Of a stretch of 64,000 bases of DNA, positions 18,175 to 26,928 are shown one piece after another. Under the pieces are notes generated by a model. It saw only the letters and a list, made by a program, of their open reading frames with translations. It was not told the DNA's origin and did not search any database. Location: NCBI RefSeq assembly GCF_003668875.1, contig NZ_RAWM01000020.1, forward strand, positions 1 through 64,000, written 5' to 3'. The position numbers were made by a program, and so were the translations under genes. This DNA comes from Corallococcus interemptor. GTDB lineage: Bacteria > Myxococcota > Myxococcia > Myxococcales > Myxococcaceae. Numbering within the stretch: position 1 is the stretch's first letter; the number at the start of each line of letters is the position of its first letter.

Positions 18175-19290
18175 ATGGAAGGCCCCGGCATCCTCGTCCG
18201 ACACCCCGCCGCGCGGTGGGGGCTGCTCACCCTGCTGTCGCTCCTGCTGCTGTCCGCCGTGCCCCTGTCCGGGGTGACGTCGCTGGGGACGCTGAAGGAG
18301 GGCTACACGGACCACGTGCGCCATCCGTACGTGGTCTGGGTGGGACTGCACCGGGGGCTCCAGGCCCTCTACACCGCGCCGCTGGGCGAGCTGCGCGAGG
18401 GCATCCCCTACCGTCAGGCCATCGACCAGTGGCTGGACGTGCCGTACGTGTATCCGCCCGGCGCGCTGGTGCTCTTCCTGCCGCTGGCGCTCGTGGGCGA
18501 GTGGGTGCCCATGACGCCCCAGGCCTTCGGTCAGGTGTGTCTGTTGTACCTGCTCGTCTTCGCGCACGTGGCGCTCTACGCGGTGCTGCGGCTGTTGGAC
18601 GGGCAACCGGCGGGAGGCCGCTGGGCGGTCGGGTTTCTCTGCTGGCTGGTGCTGATGCGGCTGGCGCTTTATGGCCAGTACGACGGCGCGTGGCTCGTCT
18701 GCGGGGTGCTGGCGTTGGCGGCGCTGGCGAAGGACCGGCCGGTGGTGGCGCTGCGCTGGCTGGCGCTCGCGGCGCTGCTGCACTACCGGGCGCTGGTCCT
18801 CATCGCGGTGGGCGTGGTGGCGCTGTGGCGCGTGGTGCGTGGACGGCCGGTGCGTCAGTGGCCGTGGGTCACGCTGTTCGGTGTGGCGGCGGCGGGCTTC
18901 CTCTGCGTGCGCACGTTCCTGTGGATGGCGCCGCTGGCGGCCCAGACGGACGCGGCGACGCCTTCCATCCTGGGGGAGCCGGGCACGGTGGCCCTGGTGA
19001 TGGGCTTGAGCGCGGCGGTGCTGGCGCTCTCCTGGCGCGGGTCGGACGGGCTGGTGACCGCGTCGGTGGGGCTGGGCGTGGTGCTCGCGGTCATCGACAC
19101 GCGCCACTGGTGGCATGCCTCCGCGCTGATGCTGGTGCCCCTGTCCGTGGGCGTGCTGCGGGCTCCGCGCTGGCCGTCGGCGGTGAGGCTGGGGCTCGTC
19201 GTCTGGGCGGCGGTGCTGGAGAGGGCCGTGTGGTACGGCAATCCCCTCTGGTTGTTCCGAGACCTCAATCGCTTCCTGCGGCTGATGTGA
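18175..19290 (+). CDS. Polytopic membrane protein, GT-C glycosyltransferase-like
   Basis: A 371-residue integral membrane protein with about nine to ten hydrophobic helices. The YVYPPGALVLFLPLALVG block near residue 97 and the preceding periplasmic loop with charged residues (DQWLDVPY) resemble GT87/DUF2029-type polyprenyl-phosphate-dependent glycosyltransferases. Catalytic residues cannot be assigned with confidence. The start at 18175 is followed directly by an amphipathic segment and the first helix. Its 3' end overlaps the convergent WD40 gene by 26 bp. Confidence 0.55.
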   Translation: MEGPGILVRHPAARWGLLTLLSLLLLSAVPLSGVTSLGTLKEGYTDHVRHPYVVWVGLHRGLQALYTAPLGELREGIPYRQAIDQWLDVPYVYPPGALVLFLPLALVGEWVPMTPQAFGQVCLLYLLVFAHVALYAVLRLLDGQPAGGRWAVGFLCWLVLMRLALYGQYDGAWLVCGVLALAALAKDRPVVALRWLALAALLHYRALVLIAVGVVALWRVVRGRPVRQWPWVTLFGVAAAGFLCVRTFLWMAPLAAQTDAATPSILGEPGTVALVMGLSAAVLALSWRGSDGLVTASVGLGVVLAVIDTRHWWHASALMLVPLSVGVLRAPRWPSAVRLGLVVWAAVLERAVWYGNPLWLFRDLNRFLRLM

Positions 19291-21358
19291 GGCGGAACCG
19301 CGCCTCGTCCCAGGCGAGCCCGTAGCGGCGCAGGAGCGCGTTGACGTCCGCGCCGGGCTGGGGCGGATGCGCGAGGGTGTCGAACCGGTACCACTGGAGC
19401 GTCCGGTCGGAGGCCGCGGACACGAGGAACGCGCCGTCCGGAGAGAACGCCAGGGCCGCGAGGAAGCCCTGCTGTCCCGCGAGGATCCCCAGCGGTTCTC
19501 CGGACGGCAGGCTCCAGACCTTCACCACTTGCTCCAGCCCTGATGACGCCAGGAAGCGGCCCCCCGGCGACACGGCCAGGGCCAGCACGCCCACCGTCTT
19601 CTCATCCAGCGTCTTCAACAGCCGGCCCGCCGTCACGTCCCAGACGCGGATGGGCTGCCGCAGCCCCGCCGTCACCAGGTGGGGTTCGGACGGAGTGAAG
19701 GCCACGGCGCGCACGGGCTCGCCCATGTCGAGCCGCAGCAGGGGCTGAAGCCGCTCCACGTCCCAGGTCCGCACCGTCTTGTCCGTGCTGCCCGACGCGA
19801 GCCTGCGCCCCGTGCTGTCGAAGGCCAGGGTCCAGACCTTGCCGGTGTGTCCCTGGAGCAGTCCCACGGGCGTGCCATCGGCCACGGACCACAGCTGGAT
19901 GTCCGGGTCGCCCGCCACCGCGACGAGCGCCCCATCCGGGCTGAACGCCACCGCGCGCACGGAGCCCTTCACCCCGGGCAACTCCAGCAGCACCCGCCCC
20001 GAGCGCGCGTCCAGCACGAGCGCCTTTCCCTTCAGGGTGCCCACCGCGATGCGCTCGCGGTCCGGGCTCACCGCCAGGGACACGGCGGCCTCCGTGCCGC
20101 CCGGCTCGGAGTGGAGGTCCGTTCCTTCGGCGATGCGCCACCGCCACCATCCGCCCTCACCGCCGGCCAGCAGCTCCCGGTCCTGGGAGAACGCAATCGC
20201 CTCCATCCAGCCGCCAGGGCCGTGAACCCGCACCTCCGCGGGGACGTCCGGCCGGCGCCACACGTCGAGCACGCCGTCCATCCCGCCCGAAGCGAACGTG
20301 CGCCCGTCCGGAGACAAGGCCACGCTCATCACCGCCGCGTGATGTGCATCCATCCGCTCCAGCAGCGCGCCCCCACGCCCATCCACAAGTTGCACACGCC
20401 CATCCCATCCACCCTGGACCAGAAGCTGGAACGCGCCGTCGATGGCGGCCACGGAGACGTTGCCGGAGTTGCGGAACACGTCGGTGAGCTGGCCCGAGCG
20501 GGCGTCCCAGAAGCGCACGGCCCGGTCGCCCGCCGCGGTCATGATGCGCTGTCCATCCGAGGAGAACGCGCCCGCCTCCACCTTCTCTTCATGCCCCAGG
20601 AGGCGGTGGACCTCCTTGCGTGACGCCAGGTCCCAGACCCGGGCGCTCCGGTCAGCGCTCGTGGACAGCAGCTGCTTGCCGTCCGGGGAGAAGGTGACGT
20701 CGATGACGTTGTCGTCATGTTGGAAGCGCAGCAACTCGGCGCGGGTCTCGAGGTCCCAGACGCGGACCGCATGGTCCAGGCCGCCAGAGGCCAGCCGTCC
20801 GCCGTCGGGAGAGAAGGCCAGGCCGAGCACGACGTCGGTGTGGCCCGGAATCACCGCGTGCTCCCGGCGCTGGCGCCAATCCCAGATCCGGAGCTCGCCG
20901 GGCCTTCCCGCGGAAGCCAACCAGCGGCCGTCCGGAGAGAAGGCGACGGCGTGGACCTCGGCCGTGTGGCCCTTCAGTTCGGCCAGCAGGTCACCGCGCT
21001 CCACGTCCCAGAGCCGGACGACGGAGTCATAGTGCCCGGACGCCAGCATCCGGCCGTCCGGAGTGAACGCCAGGGCAAGCACCGACCCCTGGATGTGTTT
21101 CGACCAGCGCAGCGTGGAGGCCCGGTCCAACGCCCGGGCCTGTCCCCATTGCGCGCCGGGCGAGTCCCGCGACGTCCGGGCCAGCGCGAACGAAGCCGCC
21201 GCCACGCTCCACTGCGAGGACTCGGTGGCCGCTTCGCCCCGGGCCTCGAGGATGCGGGCGCGCAGGTCGCGAGTGTTCGCGGCGTCCAGCGCGCCATTGC
21301 CGGAGGAGCGATGCGCGGAACAGGAAGCAAGCAACAGCGCGAGACACCACCACCGCAT
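19265..21358 (-). CDS. WD40-repeat lipoprotein
   Basis: A 697-residue protein with a lipoprotein signal (MRWWCLALLLASCSA, lipobox LASC). After an N-terminal helical segment it carries about 13 to 14 WD40 repeats in the bacterial style (LAFSPDGRxLASG...VRLWD), enough for two seven-bladed propellers, and ends in ADVNALLRRYGLAWDEARFRL. WD40 domains of this kind are common in myxobacteria as surface or periplasmic scaffolds. ATG 21358 chosen because it gives the signal sequence; an upstream in-frame extension would be antisense to the next gene. Confidence 0.85.
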   Translation of the reverse strand: MRWWCLALLLASCSAHRSSGNGALDAANTRDLRARILEARGEAATESSQWSVAAASFALARTSRDSPGAQWGQARALDRASTLRWSKHIQGSVLALAFTPDGRMLASGHYDSVVRLWDVERGDLLAELKGHTAEVHAVAFSPDGRWLASAGRPGELRIWDWRQRREHAVIPGHTDVVLGLAFSPDGGRLASGGLDHAVRVWDLETRAELLRFQHDDNVIDVTFSPDGKQLLSTSADRSARVWDLASRKEVHRLLGHEEKVEAGAFSSDGQRIMTAAGDRAVRFWDARSGQLTDVFRNSGNVSVAAIDGAFQLLVQGGWDGRVQLVDGRGGALLERMDAHHAAVMSVALSPDGRTFASGGMDGVLDVWRRPDVPAEVRVHGPGGWMEAIAFSQDRELLAGGEGGWWRWRIAEGTDLHSEPGGTEAAVSLAVSPDRERIAVGTLKGKALVLDARSGRVLLELPGVKGSVRAVAFSPDGALVAVAGDPDIQLWSVADGTPVGLLQGHTGKVWTLAFDSTGRRLASGSTDKTVRTWDVERLQPLLRLDMGEPVRAVAFTPSEPHLVTAGLRQPIRVWDVTAGRLLKTLDEKTVGVLALAVSPGGRFLASSGLEQVVKVWSLPSGEPLGILAGQQGFLAALAFSPDGAFLVSAASDRTLQWYRFDTLAHPPQPGADVNALLRRYGLAWDEARFRLTSAAGSD

Positions 21359-21448
21359 GGAGCACCCTCCGGAGCCGGGGCACGGCTTGCCAGGGCGCGG
21401 AGCATCCGCACCTCTGGGCCAGGACCGTAACCCGAATGAGAGGAAGCC

Positions 21449-21783
21449 ATGCCCGACAAGGCGACCGTGGTTCGAGCGAAGAAGGACCTGCGCGAGGGCA
21501 AGAGCCCCAGCACCGCGGCGGGTGAGTTCGTGCGCGAAGAGATGGAGCACATCCGCGAAGGCGAGCACGGCGCACGGTCCACGAAGCAGGCCATCGCCAT
21601 CGGTTTGTCGAAGGCGCGCCGCGCGGGCGTACCGCTGAAGACACCGAAGAAGGAGCAGGCCTCCGCGAGAACAAGGCGCTCGGCGAAGCAGGACCTGGAG
21701 GTGGGCCAGAAGGAGCGCAAGCCTCCAAGCAGGCACTGTCCGCACAGGCCAAGACCGCTGCACGGAAGCGCCAGGGCCCTTGA
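21449..21783 (+). pseudogene. DUF6496-type small basic protein with an apparent frameshift
   Basis: The first 90 residues (MPDKATVVRAKKDLREGKSP, then GEFVREEMEHIREGEHGARS and KQAIAIGLSKARRAGV) match a small basic protein family common in myxobacteria and other proteobacteria. At about 21722-21726 the reading frame changes: the present frame continues as a Pro/Arg-rich tail across the downstream palindrome, while the neighbouring frame reads SKQALSAQAKTAARKRQGP and stops at TGA 21781-21783, which looks like the natural C-terminus. One missing base in CCTCCAAG would explain it. Either a sequencing slip or a recent mutation. Confidence 0.7.
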
Positions 21784-21817
21784 TATTCCCGTGGCCCCCC
21801 GCCCGACCCGGTCATCC

Positions 21818-21846
21818 AAAACCTGTCCGACTGTCGGACAGGTTTT
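21818..21846. terminator. 29-bp palindrome with T tract, copy 1 of a dispersed repeat
   Basis: Arms 21818-21831 and 21833-21846 (AAAACCTGTCCGAC / GTCGGACAGGTTTT) are perfect around a single T, and six Ts follow. It sits between two convergent genes, so intrinsic termination is likely. Two more copies occur at 55738-55763 and 55811-55837. Confidence 0.75.
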
Positions 21847-21921
21847 TTCGGTTCGCCTCCGGAGGGCGTGGTCCGTTTGGGCACCACGCGTAGGCAGCGT
21901 TCGCGCCTCGGGCCCTTGCGG

Positions 21922-23265
21922 CTAGAGGCCCGTGGGATAGGTCTCCGGTGCTTCGCCCTGCTCCCAGCCGGTGGTTCGCTCCAGCGGTTCGAGCGCTCGC
22001 GTTTCGTCGATGTGGAGCAGCGCGTCGAACTGGTCCGGCAGCCGGGTGTGGAAGTAGTGGCTCATGCGCTCCGTGTCGGGCCGGTAGATGACGCCGATGG
22101 CCCGCTGCAGGCGCCGCTCGCGGAGCGCTCCCGTGGCCTCGCCCAGTTCCCGGAGGTCCAGCAGGAAGCCTGGCAGCCCGACCTGATGGAAGAGCGATTC
22201 GTAGCTGCCCGCCAGCCCGTGGCGGACCTTCTTGCGCTCCGCGGCCCCACCCCAGTTGGAGGCCGCGGTGACCGTGCCCCGGTACGTGCTGAAGCCGATG
22301 AGCCGCGTTGCTCCCGGATGCCGCTGGCGCGTCAGGTGCCCCAGGTTCACCTCGCCCGCCTCGCCCATCTCCGTCGCGTGCGCGTCCCCGACGTGCGAGT
22401 TGTGCGCCCAGACGACGACGCGTGCGTGCCTCGACCGCCGCGTCAGGAACCCCAGCAGCGTGTCCAGCGTGTCCGCCATGTGCGTGTCACGCAGGTTCCA
22501 GGACGAGATGCGCCCGTGGAACATGGACCGGTAATATTCCTCCGCGTTCTGGACGACCCTCGCGTTCTGCTCCGCTTCGAACTGCGCGTCCTCCGCCAGC
22601 TGCCCGTCCCGGTGCAGCAGCGACTCGCGCTCCCGCTGCAGCTCGCGGAGCTGCGCGATGACCTGCCGCTCGCAATCCGGCGACAGTCCCAGTGACGTCG
22701 CGTGGCCGTAGTCCTGCGGGTCTTCGCCGAAGTGCTCGAAGCATGCGTAGCGGTGCCGGGCGCGCTTCGCGGCCTCCGGATCCGCCTGCTCCAGGTACTT
22801 CAACACCGCGCCCATGGAGGCGTGGAGGCTGTAGAGGTCCAGCCCGTAGAACCCGACCTTCTCACGCGCGGAATGGCGGTCGTTGCGCGTCCGCAGCCAG
22901 CCCGCGAAGTCCAGCACGTCCGCGTTGCGCCACATCCACGCGGGGAAGCGCTGGAAGTCGGAGAGCGCCTCCACCGCATCCGCGTCGGTGCCCATGGCGC
23001 GCACGTAGCGGTTGATGCGGTACGCGTCCGGCCAGTCCGCCTCCACCGCGACGGCGTTGAAACCCTTCTCCTCGATGAGCCGCCGCGTCAGGAGCGCTCG
23101 CAGCCGGTAGAACTCGTGCGTACCGTGGGTCGCTTCGCCAATCAGCACGCACTGCGCCTCACCGACCAGCTCCATCAAGGGATCGAAGTCCTCCCGGGTC
23201 CCCCGCAGGGGCCGCACGGACTCCGCGAGCGCCCGCACCAGCAGTCCGTCGTCTCGGTGCGCCAT
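21922..23265 (-). CDS. Erythromycin esterase-like protein
   Basis: A 447-residue protein of the erythromycin esterase fold: [25 protein letters not shown] near the N-terminus, [17 protein letters not shown], and [16 protein letters not shown]. The conserved Glu and His residues of the EreA/EreB active site are present in the [11 protein letters not shown] block. Many bacterial members have no link to macrolides and probably hydrolyse other esters. It lies divergently to the graspetide-like precursor gene, but nothing ties it to that cluster. Confidence 0.85.
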   Translation of the reverse strand: MAHRDDGLLVRALAESVRPLRGTREDFDPLMELVGEAQCVLIGEATHGTHEFYRLRALLTRRLIEEKGFNAVAVEADWPDAYRINRYVRAMGTDADAVEALSDFQRFPAWMWRNADVLDFAGWLRTRNDRHSAREKVGFYGLDLYSLHASMGAVLKYLEQADPEAAKRARHRYACFEHFGEDPQDYGHATSLGLSPDCERQVIAQLRELQRERESLLHRDGQLAEDAQFEAEQNARVVQNAEEYYRSMFHGRISSWNLRDTHMADTLDTLLGFLTRRSRHARVVVWAHNSHVGDAHATEMGEAGEVNLGHLTRQRHPGATRLIGFSTYRGTVTAASNWGGAAERKKVRHGLAGSYESLFHQVGLPGFLLDLRELGEATGALRERRLQRAIGVIYRPDTERMSHYFHTRLPDQFDALLHIDETRALEPLERTTGWEQGEAPETYPTGL

Positions 23266-23423
23266 GACGTGTCCTCCCCTTTCTCTTCAAAGGTTGGGAC
23301 GTACACAGACTGACGGAAGGCAGCAGGCGGGCAGGCAGCGCCCTGCCCTACGGGAGCTCTCATCTTCAGAGAACCAAGCAACTCCTGCCTGGGTCAGACG
23401 ATAACCTTCGCAAAGGAATCTTC

Positions 23424-24011
23424 ATGACCCAGATCAAATCCCCCACGGGCTTCGTCTCCTCGCTCCAGACCGCGCTGAAGACCGCCAGCACTGCTGGCAA
23501 GGCGGTGGGCGCCCCGGCCCTCAAGAAGGCGCTCCAGGGCGCCGACGCGGCCCAGCTGAGCCCCCAGCAGAAGAACCAGCTTCGCGACGCCTTCGAGCAG
23601 GTCAAGTTGACCCCGAAGGCCCGGGAGCTCGCGGACAAGTTCGTGGGCGGCAAGGGCGTGGGCCTCAAGCCTCGGGAGAACAACGGCGTGGTGAAGGTCA
23701 TGATGGACGACCCCACCCGTGGCTCGAAGCTGCCGGACTTCAAGCTGCCGGACGGTGGCCGCGTGAAGATCCGCATGGACGATCCGACCGGTGGCCTCAA
23801 GGTGCCGGACTTCAAGCCGCCTCAGGACGGCGGCATGGTGAAGGTCATGATGGATGACCCCACGCGCGGCTCGAAGCTGCCGGACTTCAAGCTCCCGGAC
23901 GAGGGCCGCGTGAAGATCCGCATGGATGATCCGACCGGTGGCCTGAAGGTGCCGGACTTCAAGCCGCTGGATGGCGGCATCGTGAAGGTCAAGATGGACA
24001 GCCCGGTCTGA
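23424..24011 (+). CDS. Candidate graspetide precursor with tandem core repeats
   Basis: A 195-residue protein. Residues 1-85 are a helical leader-like region (VSSLQTALKTASTAGKAV, LRDAFEQVKLTPKARELADKFV). From 89 there are four repeats of 24-25 residues (89-112, 113-137, 138-161, 162-185) and a partial fifth, with consensus VK(V/I)xMDDPTxGxKxPDFKxxDGG. At DNA level it is two near-identical units of about 147 bp. Thr and Lys donors with Asp/Glu acceptors around KxPDF recall microviridin-type cores (TxKxPSD). The next gene, 28 bp on, is an ATP-grasp ligase, so I infer a ribosomal peptide crosslinked by omega-ester or omega-amide bonds. ATG 23424 follows an AAAGGA ribosome binding site. No cysteine, no signal peptide. 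Confidence 0.7.
   Translation: MTQIKSPTGFVSSLQTALKTASTAGKAVGAPALKKALQGADAAQLSPQQKNQLRDAFEQVKLTPKARELADKFVGGKGVGLKPRENNGVVKVMMDDPTRGSKLPDFKLPDGGRVKIRMDDPTGGLKVPDFKPPQDGGMVKVMMDDPTRGSKLPDFKLPDEGRVKIRMDDPTGGLKVPDFKPLDGGIVKVKMDSPV
23686..23980 (+). repeat. Two tandem ~147-bp units in the precursor gene
   Basis: The unit starting near 23686 recurs near 23833 with only a few, mostly synonymous, differences (GACGACCCC versus GATGACCCC, for example). Each unit encodes an A-type (MMDDPTRGSKLPDF) and a B-type (RMDDPTGGLKVPDF) sub-repeat. Silent changes indicate selection on the peptide. Confidence 0.85.
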
Positions 24012-24039
24012 ACGCCGGGCAGGCGAAGTCACGGTTCCC

Positions 24040-24978
24040 ATGACGTCTCGCAAGAAGGTCGTGGTCATCGGCTCGCGCTCGGATGACGCCACCCGCTTCG
24101 TCGCCGAAGCGGTGGAGCGGCGCCGCGCGCGAGCCGTCGTCCTGGAAACGGACCGGGTCCCGGACTCCGCCGCGTTGTCCTGGGAGGACGGCGAGGTGCA
24201 CTGGGACGGTGAATGTCTCAGCGACCTGCGCTCGTTCTACATCAAGCTCGTGCGCCTCTCGCTCCCGGTCCCCGAGCCCGAGGCCCTGTCCGAGCGCAAC
24301 TTCCCGCGCTGGCAGGAGCAATACCTCGCCGAGCGGGAGCGCCAGTCGTTCCTCCACTCCGTGCTGCGCTCGCTCCACCGGCGCGGCGGCTCGTTCGTCA
24401 ATCCGATGGAGGCGGTGGAGCTGCACTACCTCAAGCTGCACCAGCTGGCCCTGCTGCGCCGCCATCGCATCCCCGTCCCCAGCACCCTCGCCTCCGCCTC
24501 ACCGGACGCCGTGCGCGAGTTCGTCGCGCGCCACGGGGCCGTCGTCTACAAGCCGCTGGGCGGCGGCGCGCTGGTGCGCAAGGTGGGGGAGGCGGACCTC
24601 ACCGAGGAGCGGCTCCAGCTGCTCGCCAACTGCCCGGTGCTGTTCCAGGAGCAGATCCAAGGCGACGAGTTCCGCGCCTACGTGCTCGACGGCGAGCCCG
24701 TGTCCGCGTTCCACATCCCCACCGACGGCGTGGTGGACGCGCGGCAGAACCTGCACCGCGTGAAGCCCGCCCGCCTGCCGAAGGCAGCCTGGGAGGTGTG
24801 CCTCAAGGGAGCCAGGGCGCTGGGCATGGTCTTCACGGCGGTGGACCTGCGGCGCACCCCGGACGGCGCCTTCGTGGCGCTCGAATTCAACCCCACCCCC
24901 GCCATCTCGTTCTTCGATGATCCGCGCGACGGCAAAGTCATCACCCGGCTCGCCAGCTACCTCGTCTCCAAGGCCTGA
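24040..24978 (+). CDS. ATP-grasp ligase, MvdC/MvdD-like (graspetide macrocyclase)
   Basis: A 312-residue ATP-grasp enzyme. VVYKPLGGGALVRKV is the ATP-binding lysine/glycine loop, PVLFQEQIQGDEFRAYVLDGE the central strand, and ALGMVFTAVDLRRTPDGAFVALEFNPTPAISFF the metal-binding C-terminal block with the Asp and Glu-x-Asn ligands. The N-terminal domain (FYIKLVRLSLPVPEPEALSERN) and overall length match graspetide-type ligases rather than RimK or glutathione synthetases. It would activate Asp/Glu side chains of the upstream peptide with ATP and join them to Thr, Ser or Lys. Start ATG 24040 is 28 bp after the precursor stop. Confidence 0.82.
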   Translation: MTSRKKVVVIGSRSDDATRFVAEAVERRRARAVVLETDRVPDSAALSWEDGEVHWDGECLSDLRSFYIKLVRLSLPVPEPEALSERNFPRWQEQYLAERERQSFLHSVLRSLHRRGGSFVNPMEAVELHYLKLHQLALLRRHRIPVPSTLASASPDAVREFVARHGAVVYKPLGGGALVRKVGEADLTEERLQLLANCPVLFQEQIQGDEFRAYVLDGEPVSAFHIPTDGVVDARQNLHRVKPARLPKAAWEVCLKGARALGMVFTAVDLRRTPDGAFVALEFNPTPAISFFDDPRDGKVITRLASYLVSKA

Positions 24979-25018
24979 GCGCCCGAGCGGGTTCTTCATC
25001 CCGGACTTCGCCGACAGC

Positions 25019-25681
25019 ATGTTCGGCCCCGTCCCGGCCGCGAAGCCCGAGGTGTTCCCGGCGTCCGCTGCGGGCTGGACGCGGCTGGCCTCCGTGTCCG
25101 AAGCACTGCACGCCACCCTCCGCCAGGAGTTCATCGAAGGCGGGCGGGTGCCGCACCTCTGCCTCCGGGACGCGCTCCTCCCCGAGCGCGCCGAGGCCCT
25201 GCACCAGGCCCTGCGCGACGCGCACTTCGTGCGCCACCACCACGGGCCCTATCCGCTGCACATCGCGCCGTTGAAGCAGCAGGCCCCCTCCGCCCTGACG
25301 GACTTCTGCGCGTGGCTCCAGAGCGCGGATGGCGCGGCCTTCCACGCCGCGCTGGTGGGCTGGCCTGAACCGCTGGAGACGCGCCAGGTGCAGGTGTCGC
25401 GCATGGACGTGGGCGAGTTCTTTCCGGAGCACCGGGACACGGACGAGGAGGGGCTGGCCGTCGTCTACAACTTCACGCGCCCGTGGGAGGACCGCTTCGG
25501 CGGCGTCCTCACCTTCCGGCATCCCGAGGTGGACGCGGACATGATGCGCGTCCCGCCGCTCTTCAACTCGGTGTTCATCTTCCGCGCGAAGGGCGCTCCC
25601 CACCGGGTGACCGAGTGGACGTCCGAGGCCCGGGGTCACCAGCGCTATTCCGTCACGGCGTTCATCCTCGCGAAGCGCTGA
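25019..25681 (+). CDS. 2-oxoglutarate/Fe(II)-dependent oxygenase (prolyl hydroxylase-like)
   Basis: A 220-residue double-stranded beta-helix oxygenase. The iron triad is His138 and Asp140 (EHRDTDEEGLAVVYNFTRPW) with distal His195 (GAPHRVTEW), and Arg209 (HQRYSVTAF) is the likely 2-oxoglutarate ligand. VYNFTRPWEDRFGGVLTF is typical of prolyl-4-hydroxylase-like proteins acting on peptides. It begins 40 bp after the ATP-grasp gene, so hydroxylation of a Pro, Asp or Lys in the precursor repeats is a reasonable inference. The start is uncertain: ATG 25019 lacks a strong ribosome binding site and an in-frame ATG at 24917 overlaps the ligase gene. Confidence 0.78.
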   Translation: MFGPVPAAKPEVFPASAAGWTRLASVSEALHATLRQEFIEGGRVPHLCLRDALLPERAEALHQALRDAHFVRHHHGPYPLHIAPLKQQAPSALTDFCAWLQSADGAAFHAALVGWPEPLETRQVQVSRMDVGEFFPEHRDTDEEGLAVVYNFTRPWEDRFGGVLTFRHPEVDADMMRVPPLFNSVFIFRAKGAPHRVTEWTSEARGHQRYSVTAFILAKR

Positions 25682-25698
25682 GGGCTAGACTCGGGGCC

Positions 25699-26907
25699 AT
25701 GCCCCCACGCTCCGCCACGCTCTCCGCGCCACGGCTCGCCGAAGTGACCTCCGCCCTGCGCGGCCACGTCGAGGGCGGCGACCTGCCCGGCGTCGTCGCC
25801 CTGATTGCGCGCGGGGACACCGTGCACGTCGACACGCTGGGGACGCAGGGCCTCACGGCCTCGGATGGGCCCATGCGGCGGGACAGCCTCTTCCGCCTCG
25901 CGTCCATGGGGAAGCCCATCACGGCGGTGGCCACGCTGATGCTCGTGGAGGACGGGACGCTTCCGCTCGACGGCGCCGTGGACGCGTGGCTGCCGGAGCT
26001 GGCGAACCGCCGCGTCCTGCGCACGCCCGACGGGCCGCTGGACGACACCGTCCCCGCGAAGCGCGCCATCACCGTGCGCGACCTGCTCACGCTGCGCTGG
26101 GGCCTGGGCGCGGTGATGGCACCTCCCGGCACGCACCCCATCCAGCGGGCCATGGCCGAGGCCCGCTTGACGCCCGGCTTCCACATGCTGACGGATCCGC
26201 CCGATGAGTTCATGCGGCGGCTGGGCTCGCTGCCGCTGCGTCATCAACCCGGAGAGCGGTGGGCCTATCACACCGGCTACGAGGTCCTGGGCGTGCTGGT
26301 CGCGCGGGCCTCGGGAAGGCCCTTCGACGACTTCCTGCGCGAGCGGCTCTTCGCGCCGCTGGGCATGAAGGACACGGCGTTCGTCGTGCCCACGGAGAAG
26401 CTCGACCGGCTCACGACGGCCTATGGGCTCGACGAGGCCACGGGGAGGCTGGAGGCGTGGGACACCCCGGCGGACAGCTTCTGGTCGCGGCCTCCCGCCT
26501 TCCCTTCCGGAGGTGGCCAGGGCGGGTTGGTGTCCACGGCGGATGACATCCTCGCGTTCTGCCGGATGCTGCTGAGCGGGGGCCAGGGCCTGCTGTCCTC
26601 CGCGAACCTCCAGGAGATGCTGACGGATCAGATCCCGGAGGAGACGAAGGCCGCCTCGCCCTTCTTCCCCGGCTTCTGGGATGCATCCGGGTGGGGCTTC
26701 GGCGGCGCCGTGTGCACGAAGCCGGATGGCGTCTCCCCCACCGCGGGCCGCTATGGCTGGGCGGGCGGCTATGGCCCGATGTTCTTCGTCGATCCCCGGC
26801 AGGACCTGACGGCCATCCTCATGGTCCAGCGAAGGGCGCAGGGCCCCGACGACGAGGCCCTGGCCCTGGAGTTCTCCAAGGGCGCCTACCGGGCGCTGGA
26901 GGACTGA
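25699..26907 (+). CDS. Serine hydrolase of the beta-lactamase/class C fold
   Basis: A 402-residue protein with the SxxK motif Ser69-Met-Gly-Lys72 (FRLASMGKPITAVATLMLVEDG), a class C-like AYHTGYEVLGVLVARASGRPF region with the second catalytic Tyr, and GYGPMFFVDPRQDLTAILM near the end. No signal peptide, so a cytosolic esterase, amidase or peptidase is likelier than a periplasmic beta-lactamase. It starts 17 bp after the oxygenase gene and is probably co-transcribed with the graspetide-like cluster, where it could trim or release the peptide; this is inference. Confidence 0.8.
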   Translation: MPPRSATLSAPRLAEVTSALRGHVEGGDLPGVVALIARGDTVHVDTLGTQGLTASDGPMRRDSLFRLASMGKPITAVATLMLVEDGTLPLDGAVDAWLPELANRRVLRTPDGPLDDTVPAKRAITVRDLLTLRWGLGAVMAPPGTHPIQRAMAEARLTPGFHMLTDPPDEFMRRLGSLPLRHQPGERWAYHTGYEVLGVLVARASGRPFDDFLRERLFAPLGMKDTAFVVPTEKLDRLTTAYGLDEATGRLEAWDTPADSFWSRPPAFPSGGGQGGLVSTADDILAFCRMLLSGGQGLLSSANLQEMLTDQIPEETKAASPFFPGFWDASGWGFGGAVCTKPDGVSPTAGRYGWAGGYGPMFFVDPRQDLTAILMVQRRAQGPDDEALALEFSKGAYRALED

Positions 26908-26928
26908 GGCGCGCGCTTCAGCGCGCCT
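26907..26928. terminator. Hairpin between convergent genes
   Basis: AGGCGCGC (26907-26914) pairs with GCGCGCCT (26921-26928) around a 6-nt loop, between the hydrolase stop and the facing SRPBCC gene stop. No T tract. Confidence 0.45.

Noticed and set aside
23686-23980. CRISPR-like repeats
   Set aside because: The repeats are in frame, about 147 bp long and coding; there are no spacers or cas genes.
25699-26907. True beta-lactamase resistance gene
   Set aside because: No signal peptide; the fold is shared with many esterases and peptidases, and the operon context points elsewhere.
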